Of a DNA stretch of 64,000 bases, positions 53,401 to 60,113 are shown piece by piece (the stretch's first letter is position 1; each line of letters opens with the position of its first letter). The DNA lies in the NCBI RefSeq assembly GCF_001457415.1, contig NZ_LN881723.1, positions 467,246 to 531,245 on the forward strand. The letters run 5' to 3'. Origin of the DNA: Gorillibacterium timonense (GTDB lineage: Bacteria; Bacillota; Bacilli; Paenibacillales; NBRC-103111). The notes beneath the pieces were generated by a model. It did not search any database. It saw nothing but the letters and a program-made list of their open reading frames with translations, and was not told the origin of the DNA. The position numbers and the translations under genes are program-made.

Positions 53401-54168
53401 ATTGCTTGTAAGGCTGGTCCCGTAGAAATTGTTAAAATCAGCGACGGTATGCGCATAAGTTGTCGGCCAAAGAATAATGGCTTTGCCTGCTGGCAGCATG
53501 ATGCTTTCCGCCGGATGATAGCCGGTTTTCCATGTATTATTTTTGCCGTCAAAGCTCCACTCCACCCCGTTGCTCCCTGAGGGGTATGTATTGTAAACCG
53601 TATAATCCTTCAAATCAATCGCTTTGTCGGAGTTATTGTAAATCTCCAGATAAGTAAAATGGTATCCTTTTGTAGCGGTAGGAACAATCTCCGTGATCAA
53701 CAGCGGCGAGGACGCTTGTCCGTCCACAGCTGATTTGATTTTTGTTTCCGTCAGAGGTGTGGAGGCTTCCTCGCCATCCGCGTATTTCACCTTCACCTGC
53801 CAGTTGAGGGAATCGGTCCATATAACTGCTCGGTCAAGCTCAGCAGCATATACGCCGCTGCCCTTATCGGCCATGAGTTCCTTCTCATAAGCCATGGAAT
53901 CAGCCTGACGATACGACAGATACACACTCTCAACAACAGAATGCACGGGTGGTGTTATCGTGACCTTAATATCCTTGCCTGCTTCGTCATACCCCGAAAT
54001 CGTGGCGGAGAGACCGCTTTCATCAAGAGGTGCTAAGCTCGCCGATCCGTTTTTTCCAGAATAGGTTGGCAAATCCTCCGCCAAAGCTGTGATGCGCAGG
54101 GTTGGTATACTCGATGTAATAATGAAAATCGTCAATACTAGCGATATTACTCTTTTTAGCCGATTCAT
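47410..54168 (-). CDS. Giant secreted SLH-anchored metallophosphoesterase with lamin-tail repeats
   Basis: A 2252-residue exported protein. A signal peptide (MNRLKRVISLVLTIFIITS to about residue 31) is followed by three lamin-tail-type modules (each with LLITEIVPTATKGYHFTYLE or TEVVPVYKSG and a W/N-rich core) at about 150-330, 455-635 and 755-930. Further Ig-like and Big-like modules follow. A calcineurin-like phosphoesterase lies around 1500-1770: FAWITDTQYY, HTGDLVDEWD, GGNHDVA, ATHRYTNAQY and NGHYHGA supply the metal ligands. Then come a fibronectin-like segment, a Pro-Gly-Asn linker and three SLH domains (residues 2065-2250) for cell-wall attachment. GGGAG lies 7 nt before the ATG. Likely an extracellular nucleotidase or phosphodiesterase on the cell surface. 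Confidence 0.9.
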   Translation of the reverse strand: MNRLKRVISLVLTIFIITSSIPTLRITALAEDLPTYSGKNGSASLAPLDESGLSATISGYDEAGKDIKVTITPPVHSVVESVYLSYRQADSMAYEKELMADKGSGVYAAELDRAVIWTDSLNWQVKVKYADGEEASTPLTETKIKSAVDGQASSPLLITEIVPTATKGYHFTYLEIYNNSDKAIDLKDYTVYNTYPSGSNGVEWSFDGKNNTWKTGYHPAESIMLPAGKAIILWPTTYAHTVADFNNFYGTSLTSNDIVKVNHGGISPTEQRSFRIGKSMDSIIATSVSNNSNIEDNPDRNVTTKYSNQYTYRLDGKIGNKFSKTALPSPGVVNSWQIPDSPYHMDDTGSGEPPLGLSATISGYDEVGKDIKVTITPPVHSVVESVYLSYRQADSMAYEKEPMADKGSGVYAAELNRAVIWTDSLNWQVKVKYADGEEASTPLTITKIKSAVDGQASSPLLITEIVPTATKGYHFTYLEIYNNSDKAIDLKDYTVYNTYPSGSNGVEWSFDGKNNTWKTGYHPAESIMLPAGKAIILWPTTYAHTVADFNNFYGTSLTSSDIVKVNHGGISPTEQRSFRIGKSMDSIIATSVSNNSNIEDNPDRNVTTKYSNQYTYRLDGKIGYTFSKTARPNPGVVNSWQIPDSPYHMDDTGSGLNPIADGDLTYKEAYGVNDNVTITAKVTGVAAGAAIQADLYYKQGNGGFSKLKMSSALNDTYSVTLNRSLLWADSFTWYVEAFDGISRVRSAEKTSTVKLGIDYDKQPPLIFTEVVPVYKSGTQATFAEIYNNSDAPINMGYYNLYYEYLNSSTAPKTWTISTPELLLQPGHTLVLWLSNNGTTVDQFNELYHTNLVENKDIVRIDYSGFHASDWRRLSIGTSLATAFTHVEFNENNVADATSGSNRSVQYTYPRDGSGKSLKVSNQMAPSPGSVEEWQVPAANNRVHFGGYPGYVDNGTSPVLTAVNIPDTLNEGEEYFSTFNVSDTIGLSGVTIGYRFDDDSEFKTVYEKTQRVKGKYFARIPANEILNHSKIEFYVEGYNLFRKTRTEIYTVTVNRLNADGLRLNVGDGKVVSGIKTITANDGQKNADTKIFVNDNEVDTRRVLENGAFLSLVAYDQNNYFKNAVTAPYHGNDREIISYLGKWTNMNSRAILIDNKYFQVDADGNYLVKLTVWAGGQGTSFEDMYLPSVNREDFTVTNVKLVLVNGEEFLPTRAVQDYRNSGDTFWLDVDNPAFNRVYNVGDTKNGKMAPSLDLYFTIPKDKLTAMGYELDTSALPDGRHKIKATSGAHSETAEIIVDNTPPSIDLKLEPNAVISGTLQIDPEIVDDNGIDISQLTIALDNVPITVPYSIPTRLLSPGAHTLHVSATDVGGNEVQKTVTFYTDTKDPSGITAQTDEIAATQAKLSVSVAELNGSSAEVEFLKGRILTVENGEITIKQGAGKGPVEVVNGSSNITVTSPDGDLPYQLFTLSVGNLDDHDRISANWNGTASYTDASRALSMYVLNLANKKWELLARADDNGNIDASFSAKDHVDNGNAVLLVQSRADDNPSLLSEQAQAAEKSTPASNWDGTGRPESYDFSFAWITDTQYYTESWPHHFLQQNQWIVDNAKDWDIRYAIHTGDLVDEWDMDYQWQVADKAMKIFEDNGMRYGVLGGNHDVAAGLQYYDNYWNYFGSKRFEKEASYGGSFNNNLGHYDLLTEDGQDFIILYMSWDIYTDEINWMNEVLQKYKDRKAIIATHRYTNAQYTTSNPDGLLDYQGYVLREQVVAKNPNVFAVLNGHYHGAAIQIDAFDDNGDGTKERLVYQIVTDYQSDVEGGSEYIKFLYFDLKNNKVYMNSYSPYKNDFNYYDEPKVDDFSEGLQKTDYDIYELNVNFDTSAKSLITNRFSASIYTQESIGSVENVSDKAEVLWKNLSPDSPYSWYAKVTNEKGGISTTPIQVFRTAKVTDNGENNPGGNNPGGNNPGGGSTGGPTDPKPTETNFTEVKINGKPIQVVQNTDGSITLKEADLVEYRGSKLILELPAANQSEQNRNAIVAVMKKNGRNVVVPLSIFNNNAVLAYITSPGTYDISYNLKSFGDIKNHWAEDDITFVSAREIFQGVGNGTFSPNGTMTRAMFVTALANLDGADVSWYSSSRFTDVQEEEWYMPYVEWAAEHGIINGVGNSQFAPNAPVTREQMTVMLYHYLQHKGFSLNKKAETGNFNDSGAISSWAADSVGIFQSAGIISGKPGYVFDPQGMSTRAEVCTLLARFISGLVQ
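52204..54015. repeat. 912-bp tandem repeat inside the surface-protein gene
   Basis: Two nearly identical units, about 52204-53103 and 53116-54015, each encoding one Ig-like plus one lamin-tail module (period 304 codons). The DNA identity is far higher than the protein needs, so the duplication is recent and could expand or collapse by recombination. Confidence 0.85.
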
Positions 54169-54456
54169 TCCGAAACTCCCTTCCCTCTCACAAAATGATT
54201 ACAATTCTATTCATTATGGCGCCTGCCAGTACTTCCCATAGTAACAATCTTCCATGGGACCATCTATCGCAATACGTAATATCTGTGTAAAACTAGTGTA
54301 ATATTTCCATGAAGCTTGTCTTAAAAAAGCGAAATTATATGAACGGCATGGTCCAGCTTCACTTGTTAAAATCTATTCGACTCTTGTCCTGCAAGAAATG
54401 AAAAAGCAGAAGCTCTGAAATCGGACATTGCAATCACAAGCATCTCAAGTAACATC

Positions 54457-54500
54457 AAGAAGCAGTCCCGGTAACACCACGCCGGAACTGCTTCTTTTCG
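54457..54500. terminator. Strong hairpin, orphan terminator
   Basis: AAGAAGCAGT-c-CCGG ... CCGG-a-ACTGCTTCTT followed by TTCG on the plus strand. No intact gene leads into it; 54169-54456 holds no gene that I can support. Confidence 0.55.
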
Positions 54501-54660
54501 TTTTCCTATAAACACCCTGGAGATCCATTCCGGATGAAATGAATCATAAATAGAGTTGTTGTGCATTTTCAGGAAGAGTATGTAATGACTCGTTTTAATT
54601 TTCTGAAATAAAGTTAACTATTCTTAAGTTGGTTTATTTCGTTCAAATGAACCCGGTCAC

Positions 54661-54787
54661 TACATAGTTCTCTTTGATGAAAGCTCGCAGCTGTTCTTTA
54701 CTCCACATTCCCATTTGTTCTCCCACCTCTCGTTAGTTCACATTTTACTGAGCTTGGGAGTTTACGCAATCTATTTTACAGACCCAT
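54661..54787 (-). mobile_element. IS256-family element end, remnant
   Basis: About 127 nt closely resembling the transposase-start end of the IS256-type element at 60.8-62.1 kb. It includes the start codon (54714) and the first codons MGMWSKEQLRAFIKEN, then the outer inverted repeat ending near ATTTTACAGACC. The rest of the element is gone. It cuts into a 26-nt stretch duplicated at 56160-56185. Confidence 0.7.
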
Positions 54788-54870
54788 TTTAAGCTAAGAT
54801 CAGAAGACAAGCTGCTGGTATACATATGATTGATGTTTAACCATGTCATCATCAACACAGTGAAGGCATA

Positions 54871-54904
54871 AAAAGAACCACAAGCGAGGGGAGTCACTTG
54901 TGGT
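54871..54904 (-). terminator. Terminator downstream of the small membrane protein
   Basis: On the minus strand ACCACAAG ... CTTGTGGT followed by TCTTTTTAT. Confidence 0.7.
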
Positions 54905-55040
54905 GCAATACAATTCATAACAACTTTCTTATTCCCGACTTTACTTAAGAGTCAATTAAATCATGACGGGGTGCAGTTCATTAATAGGAGGTTATCACCC
55001 CTTTTGATTAAACTCAATAATACCTCAAATATCATTCGTT

Positions 55041-55196
55041 CTATTTATCTACGAAAAAGTAATAAAAGGCCAACAGCACAAAGGCTGCATTTACTCCGAT
55101 CATTATTGACTTAATCGATTTGGTACTGTATCCTTCAACTGAGAATTTTAGAAAAACTAAAATATTTATAATCAAAAAGACTACTGCCCAAATCAT
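55041..55196 (-). CDS. 51-residue two-helix membrane protein, candidate RHS immunity protein
   Basis: ATG at 55196, stop TAG at 55041. The peptide has two hydrophobic helices (MIWAVVFLIINILVFL and IMIGVNAAFVLLAFYYFF) joined by a polar loop. It begins about 28 nt after the stop of the RHS C-terminal tip and ends before a clear terminator, the usual place of an immunity gene. The ribosome binding site is weak for this ATG (GAGGAG lies too far upstream), so the start is uncertain. Function is inferred from position only. Confidence 0.45.
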   Translation of the reverse strand: MIWAVVFLIINILVFLKFSVEGYSTKSIKSIMIGVNAAFVLLAFYYFFVDK

Positions 55197-55224
55197 TATT
55201 TCTTTTATGGAATCATCTCCTCAA

Positions 55225-55609
55225 TCACTTCTTAATTCTATCTATTTCTTCTCTTAATTGTTTTATTGCATCCTTATCCCATGCCCACGTAACACCATAC
55301 TTATTCCGCCCCCTCTCAACCTTCCCTTCTTTCATCAGTAGAAGCATACTCTCTCTTGCATATAAATACTTTGCCAATAATTCCCCTTTGCTATCTGCCT
55401 GAATGAACAAAAATTCACCAATATATTTGTCAACTTCATAATATTTATATGTGTTAGCCTGGTAAAAGTCCTCAACAGTTGATGCTAATGATAAAACAGT
55501 TGCCGCCTTTCCAACTATTTTTGAAATTTTTGCCAATATCCCCGAACTCTTCAGGTTCTCGGTTACTTTACCATAAATCTCTATTGCTGTTCCTAATCTA
55601 CTGCATCAG
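55225..55609 (-). pseudogene. RHS C-terminal tip, out of frame with its RHS core
   Basis: This frame is open from a TGA near 55609 and reads SRLGTAIEIYGKVTENLKSS, then GILAKISKIVGKAATVLSL and a basic alpha/beta tail of about 85 residues to a stop at 55225. A protein of 103 residues could start at a TTG (55536). The start of the frame overlaps the end of the RHS core (SYLTDAVD then stop), and joining LTDA to GSRLGTAIEIYG across a one-base shift restores a typical RHS core-to-tip transition. I read it as the variable toxin-like tip of a frameshifted RHS protein. The toxin class is not recognised. Confidence 0.55.
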
Positions 55610-55982
55610 TTAAGTATGATCCAATCCATGGGAAAAAACCGTAAGCTGCTCTTACATTCTCGATTAATCGATCAGAGAAAATTAGTGTATAACCATTTTT
55701 ATTTGATCCAATTGCATAAATTTGATGACCTGAGGGATCTACTAAGGTTAGGGGATTACTCCCTACATAGGTATATAAGTTGAGACTGGTTGGGTTGTTT
55801 ATATCCCCGTCATATGTATCCTCATTAAGGAACCGCCCCATATCAGGATCATACCATCGTGCTCTCAAATACTGCAACGAAGTTGTCTTGTCCCAATATT
55901 CACCTGAATATCGGAAAAGATTGTTAACCGACTCAGTTTCTTTAATCGGATTGCCCCAAATATCATAAGAATAGCATATCGT
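55593..55982 (-). pseudogene. RHS-repeat core domain, 5'-truncated
   Basis: About 128 codons matching the conserved C-terminal core of RHS/YD-repeat proteins: CYSYDIWGNPIKE, YLRARWYDPDMGRFLNED and YVGSNPLTLVDPSGH. The upstream thousands of codons of a normal RHS gene are missing; the frame instead joins at 55982 to a fragment of sigK ([10 protein letters not shown]). The chimeric ORF from an ATG at 56018 is therefore a junction product, not a gene. Confidence 0.8.
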
Positions 55983-56110
55983 GTTGACGATGTGGGCAAC
56001 CAGACGGAGGTTGCTCAATGAGCAGACCGAACCGCTGTCTTACGGAATCATAGTCACTTCAATGTATATAGGCAGGCGCCTGAAAGTGCCTGCACGCCTC
56101 TCGAAGCTTT
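55983..56110 (-). pseudogene. Decayed second copy of the sigK 5' region
   Basis: Plus-strand bases 55984-56030 resemble sigK codons for NLRLVAHIV (46880-46930), and bases 56030-56105 resemble the sigK upstream region (47112-47195, including the shared stretch CCGAACCGCTGTCTTACGG). The codons between are deleted. Identity is clear but imperfect, so this is an older paralogous copy or the scar of an earlier event at sigK. Confidence 0.7.
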
Positions 56111-56156
56111 GGTAACATTTCATCGTTGGATAGTAGTAATAAACTGTAAAAGCTGA

Positions 56157-56276
56157 TCATTGGTTTATTTCGTTCAAATGAACCCAGAGTCGAAAACGAA
56201 TGATTCCTTCCGATAACTCTTGTAAAGTCATACTCTTAGATTTTTGATTTTCTCTAATAGGGGTTCCTGGTTCCAT
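56157..56276 (-). CDS. Possible 39-residue protein
   Basis: ATG at 56276 with AAAGGAGA 8 nt upstream, stop TGA at 56157. The peptide begins MEPGTPIRENQKSKSMTLQ and ends FRLWVHLNEINQ. Its last 26 coding bases recur perfectly at 54629-54654 beside the IS256 remnant, so a second copy of this small gene once existed there. Good ribosome binding site, no recognised family. Confidence 0.4.
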   Translation of the reverse strand: MEPGTPIRENQKSKSMTLQELSEGIIRFRLWVHLNEINQ

Positions 56277-56405
56277 TTATTGAGTCTCCTTTAGTATTTT
56301 GCGAAATTTCGTAATAGTACAACATAGATGTCCCAATTAGGTTATACTACAAACAAGTTTAAGGAATTATTTACATAATTTTGTTTTTCAGTGAGGAAAA
56401 GTCGT

Positions 56406-56474
56406 ATGGAAAAAGCTATGTTTAATAAAACAATCTTTATGTTGATTTTATTTGTGATAGGGGTTTTATTATGA
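56406..56474 (+). CDS. 22-residue hydrophobic peptide overlapping the ABC exporter gene
   Basis: ATG at 56406 with GAGGAAAAG 6 nt upstream; the stop TGA overlaps the exporter start as ATGA (56471-56474). The peptide is MEKAMFNKTIFMLILFVIGV plus LL: a short charged head and one hydrophobic helix. The overlap implies translational coupling. It may be a leader peptide setting exporter expression, or itself a small membrane-active substrate or subunit. Too short for family recognition. Confidence 0.5.
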   Translation: MEKAMFNKTIFMLILFVIGVLL

Positions 56475-58060
56475 AAAAGTACTTATACCGATTAAAATGG
56501 ACCATTATAGCCGGTTTTTTGTTTTATGGCGGTTACTCTATGACTTCGTCTTTATTCCCGTTGATGACCAAGAAGCTGTTTGACAATTATCAAAAAGGAT
56601 GGGGTTACTTGGGAACCTTGTTCTTAGCTTTTTTGTGCCTGGTCTTATTGAATGTTTTGTCTGAGTATCTTAATCGCGTATGGGAATGGAGGCTGAGTCG
56701 GGAGTTTAAAGTCTTGATCAAGCAGGACTTGTTCTCGAAGTTTATTTCTAAAATACCCGAAGAGTTCCAAAAAGAGAAGCCTGCGGATTACCTCAGTATA
56801 ATCGATAATAATGTGGATGCAGTAGATGAGGACTATGTAAGCGCGAATATAGATCTGACCAAAAGCATTGTCAATCTGCTCATTTTCTGTGCCAGCATGT
56901 TGTTTGTTTTGGATATACGCATTACAACGGTAGTCGTTGTCTTCTCCGTGGTGGTATCGCTTCTGCCGATTTTAACCCAAAAAACGTTGGCAAGACTTAG
57001 AAAAGTGAATTTGGCAGGGCTGCAAAAATACAACAGCTTGCTGTTTGATCTGTTATCGGGGTATAAATACATTTCTCCCAAAACCGTCGAGGTGATTCTC
57101 AAACGGCATCAAGACCATTTAGTGGATGCAGAGAACAAACGCTTCATCTTTGGACGATTTCGGGTGATAAGCGACATGGTGAACAGTGTCGGTACAAACG
57201 TCATGAACCTGGCGGTGTTTGCCGTATCCGGTATGCTTTTGATTCAGGGGAATATCACCCTTGGCGCTGCCAGTGCTGCGTTGTTGTATACGGGAAAACT
57301 CATTGGCTCCATGAGTAATGTTTTAAGCTGCATCAATGTTTTGAACTCTTCCAGAGATGTCGTATCCGACATGGAGGAGCATTTGAAGCTATCGGATATG
57401 CCAAAAAATACGGATGCCATTTTACCAATTGATAGCTTTATTATCAGAAATTTACGATACACTCGTGAGGGTCATCATTTGCAGATAGAAGAAAAGCAGT
57501 TTGAGGCTGGGAAAAGTTACGCCATTATTGGTCACAACGGAGCCGGCAAATCGACCTTATTGCGGTTGATAAACGGTGAATTGACTCCTCAAGCAGGAAC
57601 CTTTTTGATCGACGGTCGACCTGCCGATCGGGAGAAACGCCGTCAATCCATGTTTACCTTGCAGCAAAAGGAACATTTATTTGCTACGGATTTTGCAGAG
57701 AACGTTACCCTTTTTGGCAGTTTCCCTCTAAAACCGCAAGTTTCAGCATTACTCCATCAGTTGCCCCAGCAAATGCAAACGCGCTTGACTCTGTTTGAGT
57801 CGATTGAAGAATTAAGCGGCGGCGAGCGTCAGATGATCAGCATCTTGCGTTTGATTAATCTGGATTATCCCATCAACTTGTTGGATGAACCTTTTTCTGG
57901 TATTGATCTAAACTCAAAGAAAGTCATCCTAGATTACTTATTGAAACACAATCAGCATGTTTTAATTGAGGTAACGCATGACATTACCCCAGAGAATTTA
58001 AATAAATACGATCACGTATTGCAAGTCGATAACGGGGGACTAAAAGAAGGTCGCTTCTAA
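56471..58060 (+). CDS. ABC transporter, fused permease and ATPase (half-transporter)
   Basis: A 529-residue exporter half. The N-terminal 300 residues hold about six transmembrane helices in the type I exporter pattern (cytoplasmic loop EFKVLIKQDLFSKFI). The ATPase domain has Walker A GHNGAGKSTLLRL near residue 355, Q-loop FTLQQKEHLF, signature LSGGERQMISILR near residue 455, Walker B INLLDEPFSGID and the H-loop VTHD. It resembles transporters for peptides or bacteriocins, but substrate cannot be told from sequence. It is coupled to the 22-residue peptide ORF and has no partner half-transporter nearby, so it probably works as a homodimer. Confidence 0.88.
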   Translation: MKKYLYRLKWTIIAGFLFYGGYSMTSSLFPLMTKKLFDNYQKGWGYLGTLFLAFLCLVLLNVLSEYLNRVWEWRLSREFKVLIKQDLFSKFISKIPEEFQKEKPADYLSIIDNNVDAVDEDYVSANIDLTKSIVNLLIFCASMLFVLDIRITTVVVVFSVVVSLLPILTQKTLARLRKVNLAGLQKYNSLLFDLLSGYKYISPKTVEVILKRHQDHLVDAENKRFIFGRFRVISDMVNSVGTNVMNLAVFAVSGMLLIQGNITLGAASAALLYTGKLIGSMSNVLSCINVLNSSRDVVSDMEEHLKLSDMPKNTDAILPIDSFIIRNLRYTREGHHLQIEEKQFEAGKSYAIIGHNGAGKSTLLRLINGELTPQAGTFLIDGRPADREKRRQSMFTLQQKEHLFATDFAENVTLFGSFPLKPQVSALLHQLPQQMQTRLTLFESIEELSGGERQMISILRLINLDYPINLLDEPFSGIDLNSKKVILDYLLKHNQHVLIEVTHDITPENLNKYDHVLQVDNGGLKEGRF

Positions 58061-58156
58061 GAAATTGGTCATTGTGGGATTCATCTCTACTATCCAGCAG
58101 CCGGTTGATCTCGGCTTGCCTGAGCGTATGGGACTTCGGAAGCTTTCCACAATAAA

Positions 58157-58178
58157 AACCGCCTTCGATAAGGCGGTT
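58157..58178 (-). terminator. Hairpin at the end of the LigT remnant
   Basis: On the minus strand AACCGCCTT-atcg-AAGGCGGTT followed by TTTATTG; a perfect 9-bp stem overlapping the stop codon at 58177. Confidence 0.75.
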
Positions 58179-58401
58179 AAATAGCGAGTTGGATATCTTC
58201 AAATGGTACGTATTTGTTAGGTTCAATTTCTTTATACACCCGAACGTAAGTTACATAAAAGGTCGGAGAAGGTGCTAATGCATTTCTCAATGCGAGTTCC
58301 ATTTCTTTCATTTCTGATTCTTTCATACCCCAGTAAGTCTGACCTAAAGGTAAATGAGGATGATAGGAATCGAACTCGAAATAACAATAGATATGATAAT
58401 C
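58177..58401 (-). pseudogene. C-terminal remnant of a LigT-like 2'-5' RNA ligase/phosphodiesterase
   Basis: The minus strand is open for 74 codons from just after a TAG (58402-58404) to a TAA at 58177. It contains FDSYHPHLPLGQTYWG, in which HPHLPLG resembles the second HxTx catalytic motif of LigT/2H phosphoesterases, then a helix MKESEMKEMELALRN and the end strands FYVTYVRVYKEI. There is no start codon near the frame opening and the first HxTx half is missing. The remainder of 58061-58554 shows no gene. Confidence 0.55.
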
Positions 58402-58554
58402 CTAACATCTATTTCTTGTTCGATGTAGGCTTCCGGGTAAAAGGAACTTCGAGCCAAGTCGGCTCGAAGTGAGATTGTGATATTGAGGAATAATTTGTAT
58501 AATATTAACTATAAATTAAATATATATAATTTATATTATGTGCAGGAGGGAACT

Positions 58555-58941
58555 ATGAAAAATTATGCTCAGGTTTATGTGAAAAGTAGTTTCGAGGCGG
58601 CAGAATTTTATTGCAAAGCGTTTGGCGCAGAAATTACATTTGAAGTGAAAGATGATACCGAAACTGCTTATGCACACTGTGAATTATCCGTAAATGGGGA
58701 AGGTTTTTTAGCATTGAGCGAAGCTGCAAACCCTTGTGACATAAACATCGTTCACAAAATGAAATGGGAAACCATGACGTTTAATGTTTTTGAGATGGGA
58801 AGCGAAGAAGCGGTTCGTAATGCCTTTACGATTTTGAGTAATGGCGGTGTTATTATTCATCCCATTCAGGAAGTTCCGTGGAGCAAATGTTGTGCGACTG
58901 TTCTTGATAAATTTGGAGTGTGTTGGTGGATCGCAATTTAA
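58555..58941 (+). CDS. VOC-superfamily (glyoxalase/PhnB-like) protein
   Basis: 128 residues from the ATG at 58555 with GGAGGG 5 nt upstream. The fold is the paired beta-alpha-beta VOC pattern: YVKSSFEAAEFYCKAFGAEI at the start, then NGEGFLALSEA, and CCATVLDKFGVCWWI at the end, the last being characteristic of PhnB/3-demethylubiquinone-like VOC proteins. Metal ligands are not obvious. Members bind or modify small molecules, sometimes giving resistance; the substrate here is unknown. It is followed by an acetyltransferase on the same strand and may share its transcript. Confidence 0.8.
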   Translation: MKNYAQVYVKSSFEAAEFYCKAFGAEITFEVKDDTETAYAHCELSVNGEGFLALSEAANPCDINIVHKMKWETMTFNVFEMGSEEAVRNAFTILSNGGVIIHPIQEVPWSKCCATVLDKFGVCWWIAI

Positions 58942-58981
58942 TAAGTAAAATAAGCACTTAGCTATACAGAGGGTCGGGGGT

Positions 58982-59446
58982 GTGGGAATATTGAATATTA
59001 CAATTGAAAAAGCATCAGTTGAAGATGTAAAAGACATTATTGAAGTGAAAAATAAAAGTTTTTATGAAGACTATCTTAACTATGGAGAAAGTCGCGGTTA
59101 TAACAACACCGTGGAAGGCATAACAAAAACAGTTCAAGAAAGAATCGTTTATAAAATACAGGCATACGGAGATATGATTGGATATATCAGTATAACGAAA
59201 AAAAGCGATGATGATTTTTACCTAAATTGCTTATGCGTTGTTCCTGAAAACGAGAATAAAGGGATTGGGCAGATGGCAATGACTTTTATGGAAAATCAGT
59301 TTCCGCAAGCAAAACACTGGTCATTAGAAGCACTGGCTGATAAAGAACGAAATCACTATTTTTACAAAAAACACGGTTATCAAATAACAAAAGAATATAT
59401 GGATGGTCCTGTAAAAATAGTATTGTTTGAAAAATGGGCGCAGTAG
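58982..59446 (+). CDS. GNAT-family N-acetyltransferase
   Basis: 154 residues from a GTG at 58982 (a TTG at 58991 is an equally possible start behind the GGGGG site). The GNAT acetyl-CoA loop is visible in CLCVVPENENKGIGQMAM (Q/RxxGxG/A pattern near residues 83-100), and the end has the usual NHYFYKKHGYQITKEY block. It acetylates an amine on an unknown small molecule or protein. It lies 40 nt after the VOC gene and 31 nt before the 147-residue gene. Confidence 0.85.
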   Translation: MGILNITIEKASVEDVKDIIEVKNKSFYEDYLNYGESRGYNNTVEGITKTVQERIVYKIQAYGDMIGYISITKKSDDDFYLNCLCVVPENENKGIGQMAMTFMENQFPQAKHWSLEALADKERNHYFYKKHGYQITKEYMDGPVKIVLFEKWAQ

Positions 59447-59477
59447 TCGCCTTTAAATAGGCTGTTTGGAGGCAACG

Positions 59478-59918
59478 ATGGAAATAACAGAAATCGATTT
59501 AGAGGTTGAAGATATAGAATGGTATGGTATGGATGAAACGGGTAGAATTGCTCGATTTACATCGGGCGGAAGTAAGAGGGTTCCTGAATTTATAAGGGAA
59601 TCCAGAGAGAAACTCGATACCTTGTGTGAGTTTTTTGAGAATCTCAATCCCAACCTTGAAGAAGAAGTTACATTTAGTGAAGAAACACCCAGTCTCCCCA
59701 GAAATGAATATTGGCAAGAATGCAAAAAAATCGCTCAAAAAGGGTTGTATCGTTTTGATATTTCGGATGAGCAAGATCCTAAAGGTGATTATAGGCTTAT
59801 TTGCAAACCATCTAGCGAGTTGCGGATTTCCGATTTACCCGAGACGATACAAAGCATTTTACTAAACTACCTAATTCCCAATAGTAACTTCAGCAATAAT
59901 AAAATGATTTTCATCTAG
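59478..59918 (+). CDS. Hypothetical protein, 146 residues
   Basis: Starts at the ATG at 59478 with TTTGGAGG 5 nt upstream. An acidic soluble protein (MEITEIDLEVEDIEWYGMD) with an aromatic middle (YWQECKKIAQKGLYRFDI) and an SELRISDLPETIQSILLNYL end. No catalytic motif seen; similar small proteins are found as immunity-like or orphan genes in Paenibacillus, but I cannot name a family. A terminator follows the stop. Confidence 0.6.
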   Translation: MEITEIDLEVEDIEWYGMDETGRIARFTSGGSKRVPEFIRESREKLDTLCEFFENLNPNLEEEVTFSEETPSLPRNEYWQECKKIAQKGLYRFDISDEQDPKGDYRLICKPSSELRISDLPETIQSILLNYLIPNSNFSNNKMIFI

Positions 59919-59955
59919 GCATCCCTATGACGCGCGCACTTAGGGTGCCCTTTAT
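59918..59955 (+). terminator. Terminator after the 146-residue gene
   Basis: GGCATCCCTA pairs with TAGGGTGCC (one mismatch) and is followed by CTTTAT. Confidence 0.6.
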
Positions 59956-59998
59956 GCAAAATGCTCATATAGGAAATGAGCTAATCTTTAAAAGATAC

Positions 59999-60029
59999 AG
60001 GACTGCTCGAAATCGGGCAGTCCTGTTTT
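59999..60029 (+). terminator. Terminator, first copy of a repeated hairpin
   Basis: AGGACTGC-tcgaaatcgg-GCAGTCCT followed by GTTTT. A nearly identical hairpin recurs at 63853-63882 after the last gene. Confidence 0.75.
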
Positions 60030-60113
60030 AGAGGCCTGTCAATAGTCTTTTGTAAACGATTAATTAAGTTTAACATAATGCTTATTATCGGGTGTTTTAA
60101 AATTTTATCACAT

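Noticed and set aside
54366-54566. 66-codon minus-strand frame beside the surface-protein gene
   Set aside because: It runs through a strong terminator hairpin (54457-54500), has no domain and no convincing ribosome binding site.
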